Notes under the pieces: model-generated | Told to the model about the DNA's origin: nothing | Seen by the model: only the letters and a program-made list of their open reading frames with translations | The model's database searches: none | Part shown: in pieces, positions 36,271-44,088 of the stretch | Layout of the letters: the number at the start of each line of letters is the position of its first letter | Position numbering within the stretch: the stretch's first letter is position 1 | From: Amycolatopsis sp. CA-128772 | GTDB taxonomy: Bacteria > Actinomycetota > Actinomycetes > Mycobacteriales > Pseudonocardiaceae | DNA: 64,000 bases | Assembly: GCF_002904295.1 (NCBI RefSeq) | Contig: NZ_PPHG01000069.1 | Span: 1-64,000 of the forward strand | Reading direction: 5' to 3' | Made by a program: the position numbers and the translations under genes

Positions 36271-36440
36271 TTGCCTTTCGTGAGCTGGTGGACGGCTTCG
36301 CAGCCAGGGCACTTGGCGGTGAAGATCCAGAACCAGGGCGAGCGGGCTTCGCCGGGCTCCAGCACGAGGCCGCACAGGGTGGTGGTTCGGCCGGACCACC
36401 ACGACCTGCTTCCGCGGTGTACGAGCGGTTTGCGGTTCAT
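36267..36440 (-). CDS. Small zinc-ribbon-like protein
   Basis: A 57-residue protein, MNRKPLVHRGSRSWWSGRTT then TLCG and TAKCPGCEAVHQL. The His, CxG and CPGCxxxH pattern suggests a single zinc site. The ATG 36440 follows GGGAGA; the open frame starts five codons earlier. It overlaps the primase start and is probably co-translated. Similar short proteins accompany replication genes in actinomycete plasmids; function unknown. Confidence 0.6.
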   Translation of the reverse strand: MNRKPLVHRGSRSWWSGRTTTLCGLVLEPGEARSPWFWIFTAKCPGCEAVHQLTKGK

Positions 36441-36561
36441 CGCGTCTCCCATCACTGGTGACTGTGTGTGCCTGTTTTGGGCAGGAGGTGCCAGCGCGGC
36501 GTCCGGGAGGGACTCGCGTCATGGGGTGTTGAAGTACGGGTTTTCGGGTCGTGATCAGGGG

Positions 36562-36622
36562 TTTGCGCTGGTGCGTCCCTCAGGTCCCTGGTCAGGGTCC
36601 GCGCTGGTCAGGTGAGGGACGC
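36562..36622 (-). promoter_or_regulatory. Structured spacer between traB and the replication operon
   Basis: An outer 10-bp inverted repeat, GCGTCCCTCA (36573-36582) and TGAGGGACGC (36613-36622), encloses CCCTGgtCAGGG and two copies of the GCGCTGGT motif found in other spacers of the element. On the minus strand it lies just downstream of traB and upstream of the zinc-ribbon gene, so it may end one transcript or start the next. Confidence 0.5.
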
Positions 36623-36671
36623 GAGCCCGGGGACCCGGCGAGGGACAACTCCCCCGAACTCGCGGCCTCCC

Positions 36672-38861
36672 TCAGTCGGTCCCTTCGGTGTCGTCGCCGT
36701 CGAACTCGCCGTCTTCGTCACGCTCCGCGATAGCGTCGCGGACGCGGGCGGCGGACACCTGCTTGGTGCCGCCGGTCTTGTACGGCTTCGCCGACTCCGG
36801 CAGCGCGTCGTGCAGGTCGGCGAAGGTCCACTCGCCATAGGTGGTGCGGTCGCGTTCAGTCAGCCGCTGCAACACTTCCTGCGTCCGCATCCGAGCTTCG
36901 GTTCCGAGTACGGCCGCGATGTCGGCGAGGTGGTCGACCGGCCCGATCGAGGCCGGCGCTTCCAGGCCCGCGGGCAGCGCAGCGTGCTCGCGCAGCACCA
37001 TGGCGCGCTTGGTGACAGCGTGCGCGTCCTTGGGCGCGACGTAGAAGCAGCGCAGCAGGCCGGGCTGCGCGGTGAAGCCGCGGGCCATGCAGGTGCCGAC
37101 ATCGCCGGGCCCCTCGTCGGTCTTCGGCGCGAGGCCCACCGCGGAGATCCCGGCCTTGTACGACCCGGTGCCGAGCACGGCGTCATTGGCCATCTGGTCG
37201 CCGATGGCGAAGCACGCCTTGTTGCTGGCCACCGAGGTGATCTTGCGCGGCAGCGCGTCCTTCGACGGCTCCGGCGTGAGGAAGATCAGCGTGATGGCGT
37301 ACTTGCGGGCGGTACTCATCAGCTTGGACGCGACCTCGATGGCCTTCTTGCCGTCCTTGCCCATGAACAGGTTCTGGCACTCGTCGATCACCACGACGCG
37401 CGGGCGGAGCCGTCCGTCCTTTTCGGCCAGTGCGCGGGTGACCGCGCGGTCGCTGGCGTGGGCCTGAAGTGCCTTGCCGCGCACGGAAAGGTCGTCGTAC
37501 AGCTCGTAGAGCAGGTTCAGGCAGGCGTCCACGGTTTCCTCGCCGGCGCCGGTGGTCAGCGTCCGCAGCCGCGGCTTCATCGCGTCGTAGTCGGTGTTCT
37601 CCGCCATGACCACCACGTCGATGTCCACCAGCGGGTCCAGCATGGACCCAAGCACCAGGTTGATGGCCAGCGTGGACTTCCCCGAGCCCATCATGCCGCC
37701 GAACACGTAGTTGGCCTCGAACAGCCGACCGCGGACCACGTCACCCTTGAGCGTCACCCCGACCGGCACGCCGGCGAAGTAGTCCGCGGTCGAGTTGTCC
37801 AGGTCAGCCAGCAGCGGCCACGGGTCCACCGGGCCGGACAGAGCACCCGGCTTGGCCACCCACAGGTCCAAAACGGACGGCTGCGGTTCGGTCGGCCACA
37901 CCTCGCGCGGGTAGCGGACCAGGTTGTGCGCCAACGTGGTCTTGCGCTTGACGATTTCCTCGACCGGGCACGCCGGCGGCAGCGCCACCTGCGCGCGCCA
38001 CCCCTTGCCGTCCACGTGCGGCGGGGTGATGAACTTGATCCGCCACCCCTCCTTCACCGCGCGGTTGAACCCCGGGACGTTCAGGTTCTTCAGCGCGTTG
38101 AGGATCGTGTTCTCGTCCGGCAGCTCGTCCATCGCGTCGCCCTCGACCGGCGGAGTCAGCCACGCCGGCATGTCGCCGTGCGTGCGGCCCTGCTGGTACA
38201 GGTACCCGACGGCCACCGTGGTGCCCCCGACCAGCAGGAACACGCCGTAGGTGGTCAGGAACCACACGATGAACGCGATCCAGTCGAACACCGTCGCGAT
38301 GGGCGTCAGGACCTCGCCGATTTCGCCGTCGTTGATCGCCATGATGATGCCCAGGACCAGCAGGGACCCCGTCACGCCAAGGGAACCGATCACGCTGGCC
38401 TTGATCAACTGGCCGGGGGCACGCAGCCAGTCCATCGTGCGGTCGTGGCGGCGCTGCTTCTCGGCCACGTCCGCTTCCTGCCAGTACCGCAGCGCTTCCT
38501 GGTCACCGGCGGCTTCCGCGCCCCGCATCATCCGCTCGTAGCGGTTGGCGCCGTGGGTGTCGCGCCACCGGGTCACCACCACCTTGACCCCGGCCGCGGG
38601 GTAAGCGACGCTGTGCCGAAACGCGGCCTTGGTCTTCTCGTGCTTGACGACCTTGCGCGCGGTGCGGGCGACGGTGACGACGTCGTGGCCGTAGCCGTGG
38701 TAGCGGGCGATCGCGCGGGCCTTCTGGGAGGTGAGGCGCTGGTACTCCTCGTCGGTGACGATCTCGCCCTCGATCACCTCGCCGGGCTCCGGCGCGACGG
38801 GCAGGTGGTGGACGGTGGCCAGCTCGCCGGCGGCCGGAGTCTGCTCGGTGTGCTCGTTCAT
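36672..38861 (-). CDS. traB: TraB-type FtsK/SpoIIIE DNA translocase
   Basis: A 729-residue conjugation protein. Two membrane segments near 152-175 and 195-220 anchor it. The motor domain has Walker A GGMMGSGKST (388-397) and Walker B RVVVIDEC. The C-terminus (about 650-715) carries a winged helix (TFADLHDALPES, then SAARVRDAIAER) that should recognise the element's clt repeats, like the gamma domain of FtsK. It alone moves double-stranded element DNA between mycelial cells. ATG 38861 has GGAGGAC. The acidic tail ends DGDDTEGTD. Downstream of the spd gene chain. Confidence 0.93.
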   Translation of the reverse strand: MNEHTEQTPAAGELATVHHLPVAPEPGEVIEGEIVTDEEYQRLTSQKARAIARYHGYGHDVVTVARTARKVVKHEKTKAAFRHSVAYPAAGVKVVVTRWRDTHGANRYERMMRGAEAAGDQEALRYWQEADVAEKQRRHDRTMDWLRAPGQLIKASVIGSLGVTGSLLVLGIIMAINDGEIGEVLTPIATVFDWIAFIVWFLTTYGVFLLVGGTTVAVGYLYQQGRTHGDMPAWLTPPVEGDAMDELPDENTILNALKNLNVPGFNRAVKEGWRIKFITPPHVDGKGWRAQVALPPACPVEEIVKRKTTLAHNLVRYPREVWPTEPQPSVLDLWVAKPGALSGPVDPWPLLADLDNSTADYFAGVPVGVTLKGDVVRGRLFEANYVFGGMMGSGKSTLAINLVLGSMLDPLVDIDVVVMAENTDYDAMKPRLRTLTTGAGEETVDACLNLLYELYDDLSVRGKALQAHASDRAVTRALAEKDGRLRPRVVVIDECQNLFMGKDGKKAIEVASKLMSTARKYAITLIFLTPEPSKDALPRKITSVASNKACFAIGDQMANDAVLGTGSYKAGISAVGLAPKTDEGPGDVGTCMARGFTAQPGLLRCFYVAPKDAHAVTKRAMVLREHAALPAGLEAPASIGPVDHLADIAAVLGTEARMRTQEVLQRLTERDRTTYGEWTFADLHDALPESAKPYKTGGTKQVSAARVRDAIAERDEDGEFDGDDTEGTD

Positions 38862-38874
38862 CGGGTCCTCCGGC

Positions 38875-39978
38875 TCACCTGCGGTTGGGGTTGGCGTGCT
38901 CGTCGCGCAGCTGACGGGCGTACTTCGGCGCGCAGTGCAGCGTCTTGCGGATCGACTCCGCCGACTTCGGGTTGATCGCCACGTCGGGGTTGTCGATCGC
39001 GGCGGCGAACGCGGCCCGCAGGTCCTCGATCGAACGCGTCTTCGGTGCCCGCGGCGGACGGGGCTTGCGAGTCGATTTCGGCTGGTCGGCCGGGTGATCG
39101 AGGGTCAGGATCGGGGCGTCGGCGATCGGGCCGTCGTCGGCCCGCGGAGCCGGGTCCTGCTCGGCGAAGAACGCGGCGATCTCCTCGTCGAGCACGTCGG
39201 CCGCGTGCTGGTCTGGGTCGACCACGGCGGCGAGTCGGCGGCCGTCGAGGGTGTAGCGGCCCGGGGTGAACACCAACCGCGCCGTGCCATCGGCGGCCAG
39301 CTCTGCGACCGCGGTGCGGACGGCGGCCCGCTGCACCCGGGCGACCTTGCGCAGCGTCTGCCGCTCGATCCGGGCGGCGGCTCGCTCCGCCGGCGACCGC
39401 GGCGGCGAGGCAACCGCGATCTGGTGCGCGATGACGCCGGCCACGGACACGATGCCCATCACCACCGCGGCGTCCCAGCCGCGGCCCAGGCCGTGCACGA
39501 CGTTCAGGCCGAACCCGACGCTGGCGAACACCCACACCCCGAGCTGCAGCGCCCACACCGGCCGCTGCGGGTGGCGGTGCCGGGTGACCTCCACCGCGAA
39601 CGCGAACGCCCACATGCCCAGCTCCGACAGCGCCGGCAGCGCGGCGCCGGTCACGTCCCCGTAGACGCCCACGCCGTAGCCGGCCATCGCGGGCACGGCC
39701 ATGCCGGCGGACACCAGCGCGAGGAGGTAGATCGGGAGCCGGACCCGGTTCGCCGACAGCCACTCCGTGAGCGCGTCCCACGCGGCCTTCCGCTTGGCCT
39801 GCCGGGTCTTGCGGCGCTGGTCGGCGCGCTTGTCGGCTGCCGTGGCATCGGCGCGGAGCCGGTCGGCCTCCGCGCTCTGCGCCTTCAGCTTGCGGTCGAG
39901 CGCGGCGTCAGCGTCCTGCCGGCGCTGCTGTGCCTCCGCCGCGCGGTTGGCGCGGCGCTCCTCTGCCCAGCTGCTCAT
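38875..39978 (-). CDS. DUF2637 membrane protein (Spd-like)
   Basis: A 367-residue protein. The N-terminal 75 residues are a charged helix with many Arg/Lys/Gln. Four membrane helices follow (about 80-190: LPIYLLALVSAGMAVPAMAG, MWAFAFAVEV, LGVWVFASVGFGLNVVHGL, AAVVMGIVSVAGVIAHQIA). This is the DUF2637 pattern of actinomycete plasmid spread proteins. A C-terminal helix-turn-helix-like segment ends with SAESIRKTLHCAPKYARQL. It probably works with TraB in intramycelial plasmid spread. ATG 39978 overlaps the previous stop by four bases. Confidence 0.85.
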   Translation of the reverse strand: MSSWAEERRANRAAEAQQRRQDADAALDRKLKAQSAEADRLRADATAADKRADQRRKTRQAKRKAAWDALTEWLSANRVRLPIYLLALVSAGMAVPAMAGYGVGVYGDVTGAALPALSELGMWAFAFAVEVTRHRHPQRPVWALQLGVWVFASVGFGLNVVHGLGRGWDAAVVMGIVSVAGVIAHQIAVASPPRSPAERAAARIERQTLRKVARVQRAAVRTAVAELAADGTARLVFTPGRYTLDGRRLAAVVDPDQHAADVLDEEIAAFFAEQDPAPRADDGPIADAPILTLDHPADQPKSTRKPRPPRAPKTRSIEDLRAAFAAAIDNPDVAINPKSAESIRKTLHCAPKYARQLRDEHANPNRR

Positions 39979-40271
39979 CGCGCACCCTCCCGGCTCGCGT
40001 GGTCGGTCGTCTCGTCGTTGGTGGTGGCCGGGGTCGCCGGCAGCTGCTCGCGGTCGGCGGTGCCGGCGCGCAGCCGGGCCTGTTCGCGGTGGTCGCGCAC
40101 CTCGTGCACCGCCCACCCGACCGCCACGACGGCCGACACGAGGGCGAACCACGGGGTGAAGACCAGGGCCAGGACCAGCGGCCCGACCGTGAAAGCCAGC
40201 TCGCCGAAGTGCCACACCGCCCACTCCATCGCCAGCTCCAGCCGGGTCCGCTGCTCACGCTGCACGTTCAT
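39975..40271 (-). CDS. Small two-helix membrane protein of the spread operon
   Basis: A 98-residue protein, MNVQREQRTRLELAMEWAVW at the start, one or two membrane helices at about 22-55, then a polar tail rich in Arg, Thr and Asp. The ATG 40271 has a strong AGGAGGT seven bases upstream and overlaps the previous stop by four bases. Position and topology suggest a Spd protein forming part of the septal transfer pore. No family is recognised. Confidence 0.75.
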   Translation of the reverse strand: MNVQREQRTRLELAMEWAVWHFGELAFTVGPLVLALVFTPWFALVSAVVAVGWAVHEVRDHREQARLRAGTADREQLPATPATTNDETTDHASREGAR

Positions 40272-40510
40272 CGGGGCACCTCCTGCCCAGTGGGGAAGTC
40301 GAGGGGAAAGAACTGGTTCACGCGCCGCGGCGGGCGGGACGCCTGCCGGATTGCGGCCTGGTCGAGCCGGACCAGCACGCCGGCCAAGATCCGTTCCGCG
40401 ACGACCAGCGGGATCCGCAGCAGGTGCAGGACCAGGAACAGGCACACCGTGCCGGCGAACCGGGCCAGGGCGAGGGTTCCGCGCTGCTGCAACACCTCGA
40501 ACGTGTTCAC
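40268..40510 (-). CDS. Small membrane protein of the spread operon
   Basis: An 80-residue protein beginning VNTFEVLQQRGTLALARFAG; one hydrophobic region (about 20-45, TVCLFLVLHLLRIPLVVAERILAGVLV) and a basic tail with RPPRRVNQFF. The GTG 40510 overlaps the preceding gene's stop (GTGA) and the gene overlaps the next by four bases. It is likely a Spd-type membrane component. Confidence 0.75.
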   Translation of the reverse strand: MNTFEVLQQRGTLALARFAGTVCLFLVLHLLRIPLVVAERILAGVLVRLDQAAIRQASRPPRRVNQFFPLDFPTGQEVPR

Positions 40511-40935
40511 GCGGCCACCTCCACCCGATCGGCCTGCTCGCCCTCGAAGCAGATCCAGCACTGGCGGGTGCTGGTCGGCACGCAGTAATCCTGGAGCTGC
40601 CCGCAGTCCACGCAGGTGCGGCGGGCCTCCATCGCGTGATCGAGCTGCCCCGGCACCGGCGGGCGCTTGGCCGCGGCCAGCTCCACGGAGAACAGCTCGG
40701 CGACGGTTTCCCGGGCGTAGGGGCGGTGGTGGCGGAACACCAGCAGTGCCACGGGGTCCTGTCCGTTGGGCCGCAACCCGACCTCGCGCAGCTGCGTGCG
40801 GGTGAGCAGGGTTGAGGGAGCCTCGCCCCACCCGAACACCGGCAGCCCGTCCCGCTCCCCGCGGCACAGGCACGCGTGGTGCGTGCGGCCGTCGAACACC
40901 GTGGTCACCGTCTGGCGACGCTTGAGCGGGTTCAC
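40507..40935 (-). CDS. RRQRL-type zinc-binding protein
   Basis: A 142-residue protein. The middle has TRTQLREVGLRPNGQDPVALL, a segment typical of the actinobacterial RRQRL-motif zinc-binding family found on plasmids and AICEs. The C-terminal part has five Cys, CVDCGQLQDYC and CWIC, a likely zinc site. GTG 40935 overlaps the previous stop by four bases. It may bind DNA or RNA near the transfer machinery. Its exact job is unknown. Confidence 0.75.
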   Translation of the reverse strand: MNPLKRRQTVTTVFDGRTHHACLCRGERDGLPVFGWGEAPSTLLTRTQLREVGLRPNGQDPVALLVFRHHRPYARETVAELFSVELAAAKRPPVPGQLDHAMEARRTCVDCGQLQDYCVPTSTRQCWICFEGEQADRVEVAA

Positions 40936-41345
40936 AGCGCCTCCCCGCACCACGAGCAGGCGATCCCGGCCGTCTCCAGCTCGAACGCCGCGACCGCGCG
41001 CAGCTGCGAGGCCACGTCCCGATACGTCTGCGCCCGCACCGCGAACGCGCCGATGTAGGTTCCGGCCAGGACCAGGCGGGTGAACAGCTCGCCCACCACG
41101 TCCGCGTTGGTGGTCAGCGTGTCGGCGACCTCACGGAGCCGGCCGGCGATCTCGCGGGAGATCAGGCGGTTCAGCTCGTCCGGGGTGTAGGCCACGGTCG
41201 CGGCCTCGCGCACCGGGGCGGCGGTGTCTACCATCTGGGGTTCCTCCGTACGGTTTCGCGACTGCTCGGTGGAACCCGGCGCGGTCGGCACGTTCTTGCC
41301 GGAAGGGGCCGCCGCGTCGGGGCTGAAGAACACGCGGGCCGCCAT
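40932..41345 (-). CDS. Hypothetical helical protein of the spread operon
   Basis: Up to 137 residues. A low-complexity start (VFFSPDAAAPSGKN) is followed by a helical core: VAYTPDELNRLISREIAGRL and a long amphipathic stretch, ending CSWCGEAL with a CxxC pair. I list the ATG 41345 that overlaps the previous stop (TGATG), but ATG 41234 has a better GGAGGAA site and would give 100 residues. Function unknown. It shares transcription with the small membrane genes. Confidence 0.65.
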   Translation of the reverse strand: MAARVFFSPDAAAPSGKNVPTAPGSTEQSRNRTEEPQMVDTAAPVREAATVAYTPDELNRLISREIAGRLREVADTLTTNADVVGELFTRLVLAGTYIGAFAVRAQTYRDVASQLRAVAAFELETAGIACSWCGEAL

Positions 41346-41638
41346 CACGCGGCCTCGCCGTCGGACGACCAGCTCGCCGGCACCCGAGCCGGCAGCGCCC
41401 GCAGGGCCTCGCGGCCGGCACGGCGAAGCGCACGGCTCACCCGGCGCTGATCGTTGAAGTCGTAGCGGTAGGCCGCCTTCGCGGCGCTCTCGTCCGCGGC
41501 CAGCTCGCCGTAGACGTCCTGCAACATCGCGTCAATCGCCGCTTCGGTCAGCCCGTCCGGGTAGACCGACTCGCCGGCGAACTCGTCGGCGGCCGACACG
41601 GTGGCGTCGATGCGGCGGCGGTAGACGTTGATGTCCAT
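41345..41638 (-). CDS. Hypothetical small protein of the spread operon
   Basis: A 97-residue, mostly helical protein (MDINVYRRRIDATVSAADEF, then a basic RRVSRALRRAGREALRAL helix). No signal or membrane segment. ATG 41638 follows AAGGGA at some distance. It is 41 bases downstream of the 58-codon gene at 41680-41856. Function is not recognised. Confidence 0.65.
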   Translation of the reverse strand: MDINVYRRRIDATVSAADEFAGESVYPDGLTEAAIDAMLQDVYGELAADESAAKAAYRYDFNDQRRVSRALRRAGREALRALPARVPASWSSDGEAA

Positions 41639-41679
41639 CGGTGAAGTCCCTTCAGAGAAAAGTTGCTGGTCAGGTGCGC

Positions 41680-41856
41680 TCAGAACGAGCGGAAGAAGGT
41701 CACGAGGCTCTGCACGACGTGCCGGACGAGCGCGGCCGCTTCCACCGGCGACGACACAACGAACACCAGCGCCGCGACCACCAGGACCAGACCGACGAGC
41801 TTCCGGCCGAACCCCGAACCGGTCTTCAGAACCGGGAACCCCTGCTGCTTGGCCAT
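41680..41856 (-). CDS. 58-residue single-pass membrane protein at the head of the spread operon
   Basis: A short gene, MAKQQGFPVLKTGSGFGRKL then a hydrophobic helix VGLVLVVAALVFVVSSPVEA and a C-terminal LVTFFRSF. ATG 41856 has a very strong AGGAGGAAGACCTC ribosome site, the best in the element, and lies directly downstream of the regulated promoter. It is easily missed for its length. It resembles the small hydrophobic Spd proteins that start such operons. Function is inferred from position. Confidence 0.75.
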   Translation of the reverse strand: MAKQQGFPVLKTGSGFGRKLVGLVLVVAALVFVVSSPVEAAALVRHVVQSLVTFFRSF

Positions 41857-41922
41857 GAGGTCTTCCTCCTGTGCGATCGGCGGGCGGTCCCCCGCCCGGT
41901 CGGTGTGACCCCGACCACCATG

Positions 41923-41959
41923 AAGCTAACAGTTGAATGGCTTGCGGGTCAACTGTTAG
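41923..41959 (-). promoter_or_regulatory. Promoter of the spread/transfer operon covered by an inverted-repeat operator
   Basis: On the minus strand a -35 TTGACC (41952-41947), an 18-base spacer and a -10 TAGCTT (41928-41923) form a good promoter. A perfect 11-bp inverted repeat, CTAACAGTTGA (41926-41936) and TCAACTGTTAG (41949-41959), spaced by 12 bases, overlaps both elements. A repressor dimer here would shut the operon. The divergent GntR-kinase gene is the obvious candidate regulator. Confidence 0.75.
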
Positions 41960-42014
41960 GCGCTAAGAATCTTCGAACTCGTCGCTGACCTGCACAAACA
42001 GACCAGTCAAGTGA

Positions 42015-42042
42015 TTGGTAGCTGATAGGTATCTGGTATGGT
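42015..42042 (+). promoter_or_regulatory. Weak promoter of the GntR-kinase gene
   Basis: TTGGTA (42015-42020), a 16-base spacer and TATGGT (42037-42042). The spacer contains a GATAggTATC palindrome, and a second palindrome, GGGCCAcaTGGCCC, follows at 42063-42076. Either could be an autoregulatory site. Confidence 0.4.
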
Positions 42043-42090
42043 TCCGATCAGATGACCCGATCGGGCCACATGGCCCGGCTAGGAGTACCG

Positions 42091-42948
42091 ATGAGTCGTC
42101 CGCGCTCGGGTGTCGCCCGGCAGGAACCGCTGCACCAGCAGGTGGCCAGGCACATTCGCAACGACATTGCAGCGGGACGCCTACGCCACGGGCAGCGCCT
42201 GCCGTCTTCGCGCGACCTGGCGAAGGAGTGGGACGTCAGCGTCTTCACGATCAACGAAGCGATGGACTTGCTGATCAAGGAGGGACTTGTGAACAGCAAG
42301 CCGCGAGCGGCGCGGACCGTGAACGCGCCCGAGCAGGAAGCCCGCCACGAGCTACGTTCGGCCACCCCGCGAGTGATCATGATCGGGGGATACGCCGGCA
42401 GTGGAAAGACCGAGCTGGGCCGGATCATCGCCCGCGAAACCGGATGGCCGATGCTCGACAAGGACACGTTGACGCGGTACGTCGTCGAAGCCGCTCTTGA
42501 ACTGCAAGGAATTTCGCGAAATGACCGCGAATCAGACGTTTACATGGAAAAGATTCGCCCTGGCGAATACGCCTCACTACTAGAGGCTATGTCCGAAAAC
42601 GTGCAGTGCGGAAACAGCACGGTTGTGACCGCGCCGTTCATACGCGAGTTCTCTGATGAGGCATGGCTCACCAAGATTCAGGCGACCTGCAGGAACCTGG
42701 GCGCCAATCTCACCGTCGTGTGGGTGTACTGCGATGCGGACACCATGCACTCGTACGTGCGCCATCGAGACGCGGCGCGCGACAGCCTAAAGCTGGCCAA
42801 CTGGAACGAGTACATGCAGAATGTGGATGTCCATTTCCGACCTAGCGCCCCTCACGTCGTAGTCGACAACTCCGCAAGCGGTGGTCTGCTGACCGAGCAG
42901 GCGAGAAGCCTGCTTGCGAGTATTACCGAAGTCGAAAGCAGCAAGTGA
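42091..42948 (+). CDS. GntR-type DNA-binding domain fused to a P-loop kinase
   Basis: A 285-residue protein of two parts. Residues about 10-78 are a GntR winged helix (EPLHQQVARHIRNDIAAGRL, RLPSSRDLAKEWDVSVFTIN). Residues about 93-280 are a P-loop kinase-like domain with Walker A GYAGSGKT (100-107), ETGWPMLDKDTLTR, and VVWVYCDADTM with a lid RHRDAARD. This is like small-molecule kinases or zeta-type enzymes, not the usual FadR or HutC effector domain. ATG 42091 has AGGAG five bases upstream, better than 42052. It faces the transfer operon and probably represses it; the kinase could sense or modify a metabolite. Composition is visibly lower in GC than its neighbours. Confidence 0.85.
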   Translation: MSRPRSGVARQEPLHQQVARHIRNDIAAGRLRHGQRLPSSRDLAKEWDVSVFTINEAMDLLIKEGLVNSKPRAARTVNAPEQEARHELRSATPRVIMIGGYAGSGKTELGRIIARETGWPMLDKDTLTRYVVEAALELQGISRNDRESDVYMEKIRPGEYASLLEAMSENVQCGNSTVVTAPFIREFSDEAWLTKIQATCRNLGANLTVVWVYCDADTMHSYVRHRDAARDSLKLANWNEYMQNVDVHFRPSAPHVVVDNSASGGLLTEQARSLLASITEVESSK

Positions 42949-42961
42949 CGGGGGATCCGCG

Positions 42962-43900
42962 ATGCGCATTCTAGTAAGCAACGAACAGGACGACAGGCAA
43001 TCACGGGAACTACTAGAGGCCCTGCCTGGCGTAAACGTCTCATTCTATGACCCGAACTCGGATTCACTACCCGAAGAGCTACGCGCAGCAGAAATCCTGA
43101 TTCCCCCGTATCGGGGAACACATCGCGGCCTACCTCTTATCCCGCAGCTTCCCAACCTCAAGATGGTTCAGCTACCGTCCGCGGGCGTCGACGAATGGAT
43201 TGCCGAGGTGCCATCGGATGTCACATTGGCAAGCGCCAGAGGAGCGCACGCACGCCCCGTCTCCGAGTGGGTTCTGTCTGCGATTCTGACGCAGTTGCGC
43301 CATTGGCCAACCCTGGTGCGCTTCCAGGATGCACACACCTGGGCGCACCGCAGGTTTGATCCAGACACTCTTTTCGGCATGCGCGCCCTGATTATCGGCG
43401 CCGGGGCGATCGGCAGCGCCGTTGTCCGCAGGTTAGAGCCGTTCGACGTCACAACGACACTTGTGGCCGCAAATGCGCGCCCAGGTGTTCATGCAGCCGA
43501 CGAAATACCGGACCTGATCTCAGGTCATGAAATGGTGATCATCACTGCGCCTATCAACGACAAGACGTGTGGACTCGTCGATAAAGATTTCCTTGCCGCA
43601 ATGGACGATGGCGCCCTTCTCGTAAATGCCGGTCGTGGGCAAATCGTGGTCACGGACGCGCTTGTGGCAGAGCTGCAGTCGGGACGCCTGCGTGCCGCTT
43701 TGGATGTCACGGACCCCGAGCCGCTACCGGATGACCATCCACTGTGGAACTGCACGAACGTGATCATCAGCCCGCATGCCGCACGGACGGTGCCGGGAAC
43801 CAACACCTTGGTACATCAGGTCCAGGTAGACCAGATCGGCGCGTTTATCCGTGGCGAGACGCCATCGAACGCGGTTCTGGCGACAGGAAGCCGCGCGTAG
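42962..43900 (+). CDS. D-2-hydroxyacid dehydrogenase (NAD(P)-dependent)
   Basis: A 312-residue oxidoreductase of the D-isomer-specific family. The Rossmann motif is LIIGAGAIGSAV (about 146-157). The catalytic Arg is in NAGRGQIV, Glu in DVTDPEPLPDDHPLW, and His in SPHAART, so it should be active on a 2-oxo/2-hydroxy acid. It lies 13 bases after the GntR-kinase gene, co-transcribed, with GGGGGA before ATG 42962. Leu158 is a TTA codon. The gene is unusual as AICE cargo; it may make, remove or relay the regulator's ligand. Terminator follows. Confidence 0.88.
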   Translation: MRILVSNEQDDRQSRELLEALPGVNVSFYDPNSDSLPEELRAAEILIPPYRGTHRGLPLIPQLPNLKMVQLPSAGVDEWIAEVPSDVTLASARGAHARPVSEWVLSAILTQLRHWPTLVRFQDAHTWAHRRFDPDTLFGMRALIIGAGAIGSAVVRRLEPFDVTTTLVAANARPGVHAADEIPDLISGHEMVIITAPINDKTCGLVDKDFLAAMDDGALLVNAGRGQIVVTDALVAELQSGRLRAALDVTDPEPLPDDHPLWNCTNVIISPHAARTVPGTNTLVHQVQVDQIGAFIRGETPSNAVLATGSRA

Positions 43901-43925
43901 CGGCAAGCGCTTACCGAACACCTTC

Positions 43926-43970
43926 GGGCCGTTACCGGCGCAGTGAGCGCCAGTAACGGCCCAAATTTTG
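43926..43970 (+). terminator. Intrinsic terminator of the GntR-kinase/dehydrogenase operon
   Basis: A 16-bp stem with one mismatch (GGGCCGTTACCGGCGC against GCGCCAGTAACGGCCC), a 5-base loop, then AAATTTTG. It follows the dehydrogenase by 26 bases. Confidence 0.85.
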
Positions 43971-44088
43971 CCCGCTGAGACGGCCGTACGCGGCCGAACG
44001 CGAGTGCGCTGGTGTCCTTCCACCCACCCGACTCGCACACCGGCCCTCAGCGCCTGTTTTTGGGCCGCGCCCTGGCTACTCGCCGTCG

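Noticed and set aside
42091-42948. Zeta-type toxin of a toxin-antitoxin pair
   Set aside because: The P-loop domain is similar in kind, but it is fused to a GntR domain and no epsilon-like antitoxin is encoded nearby.
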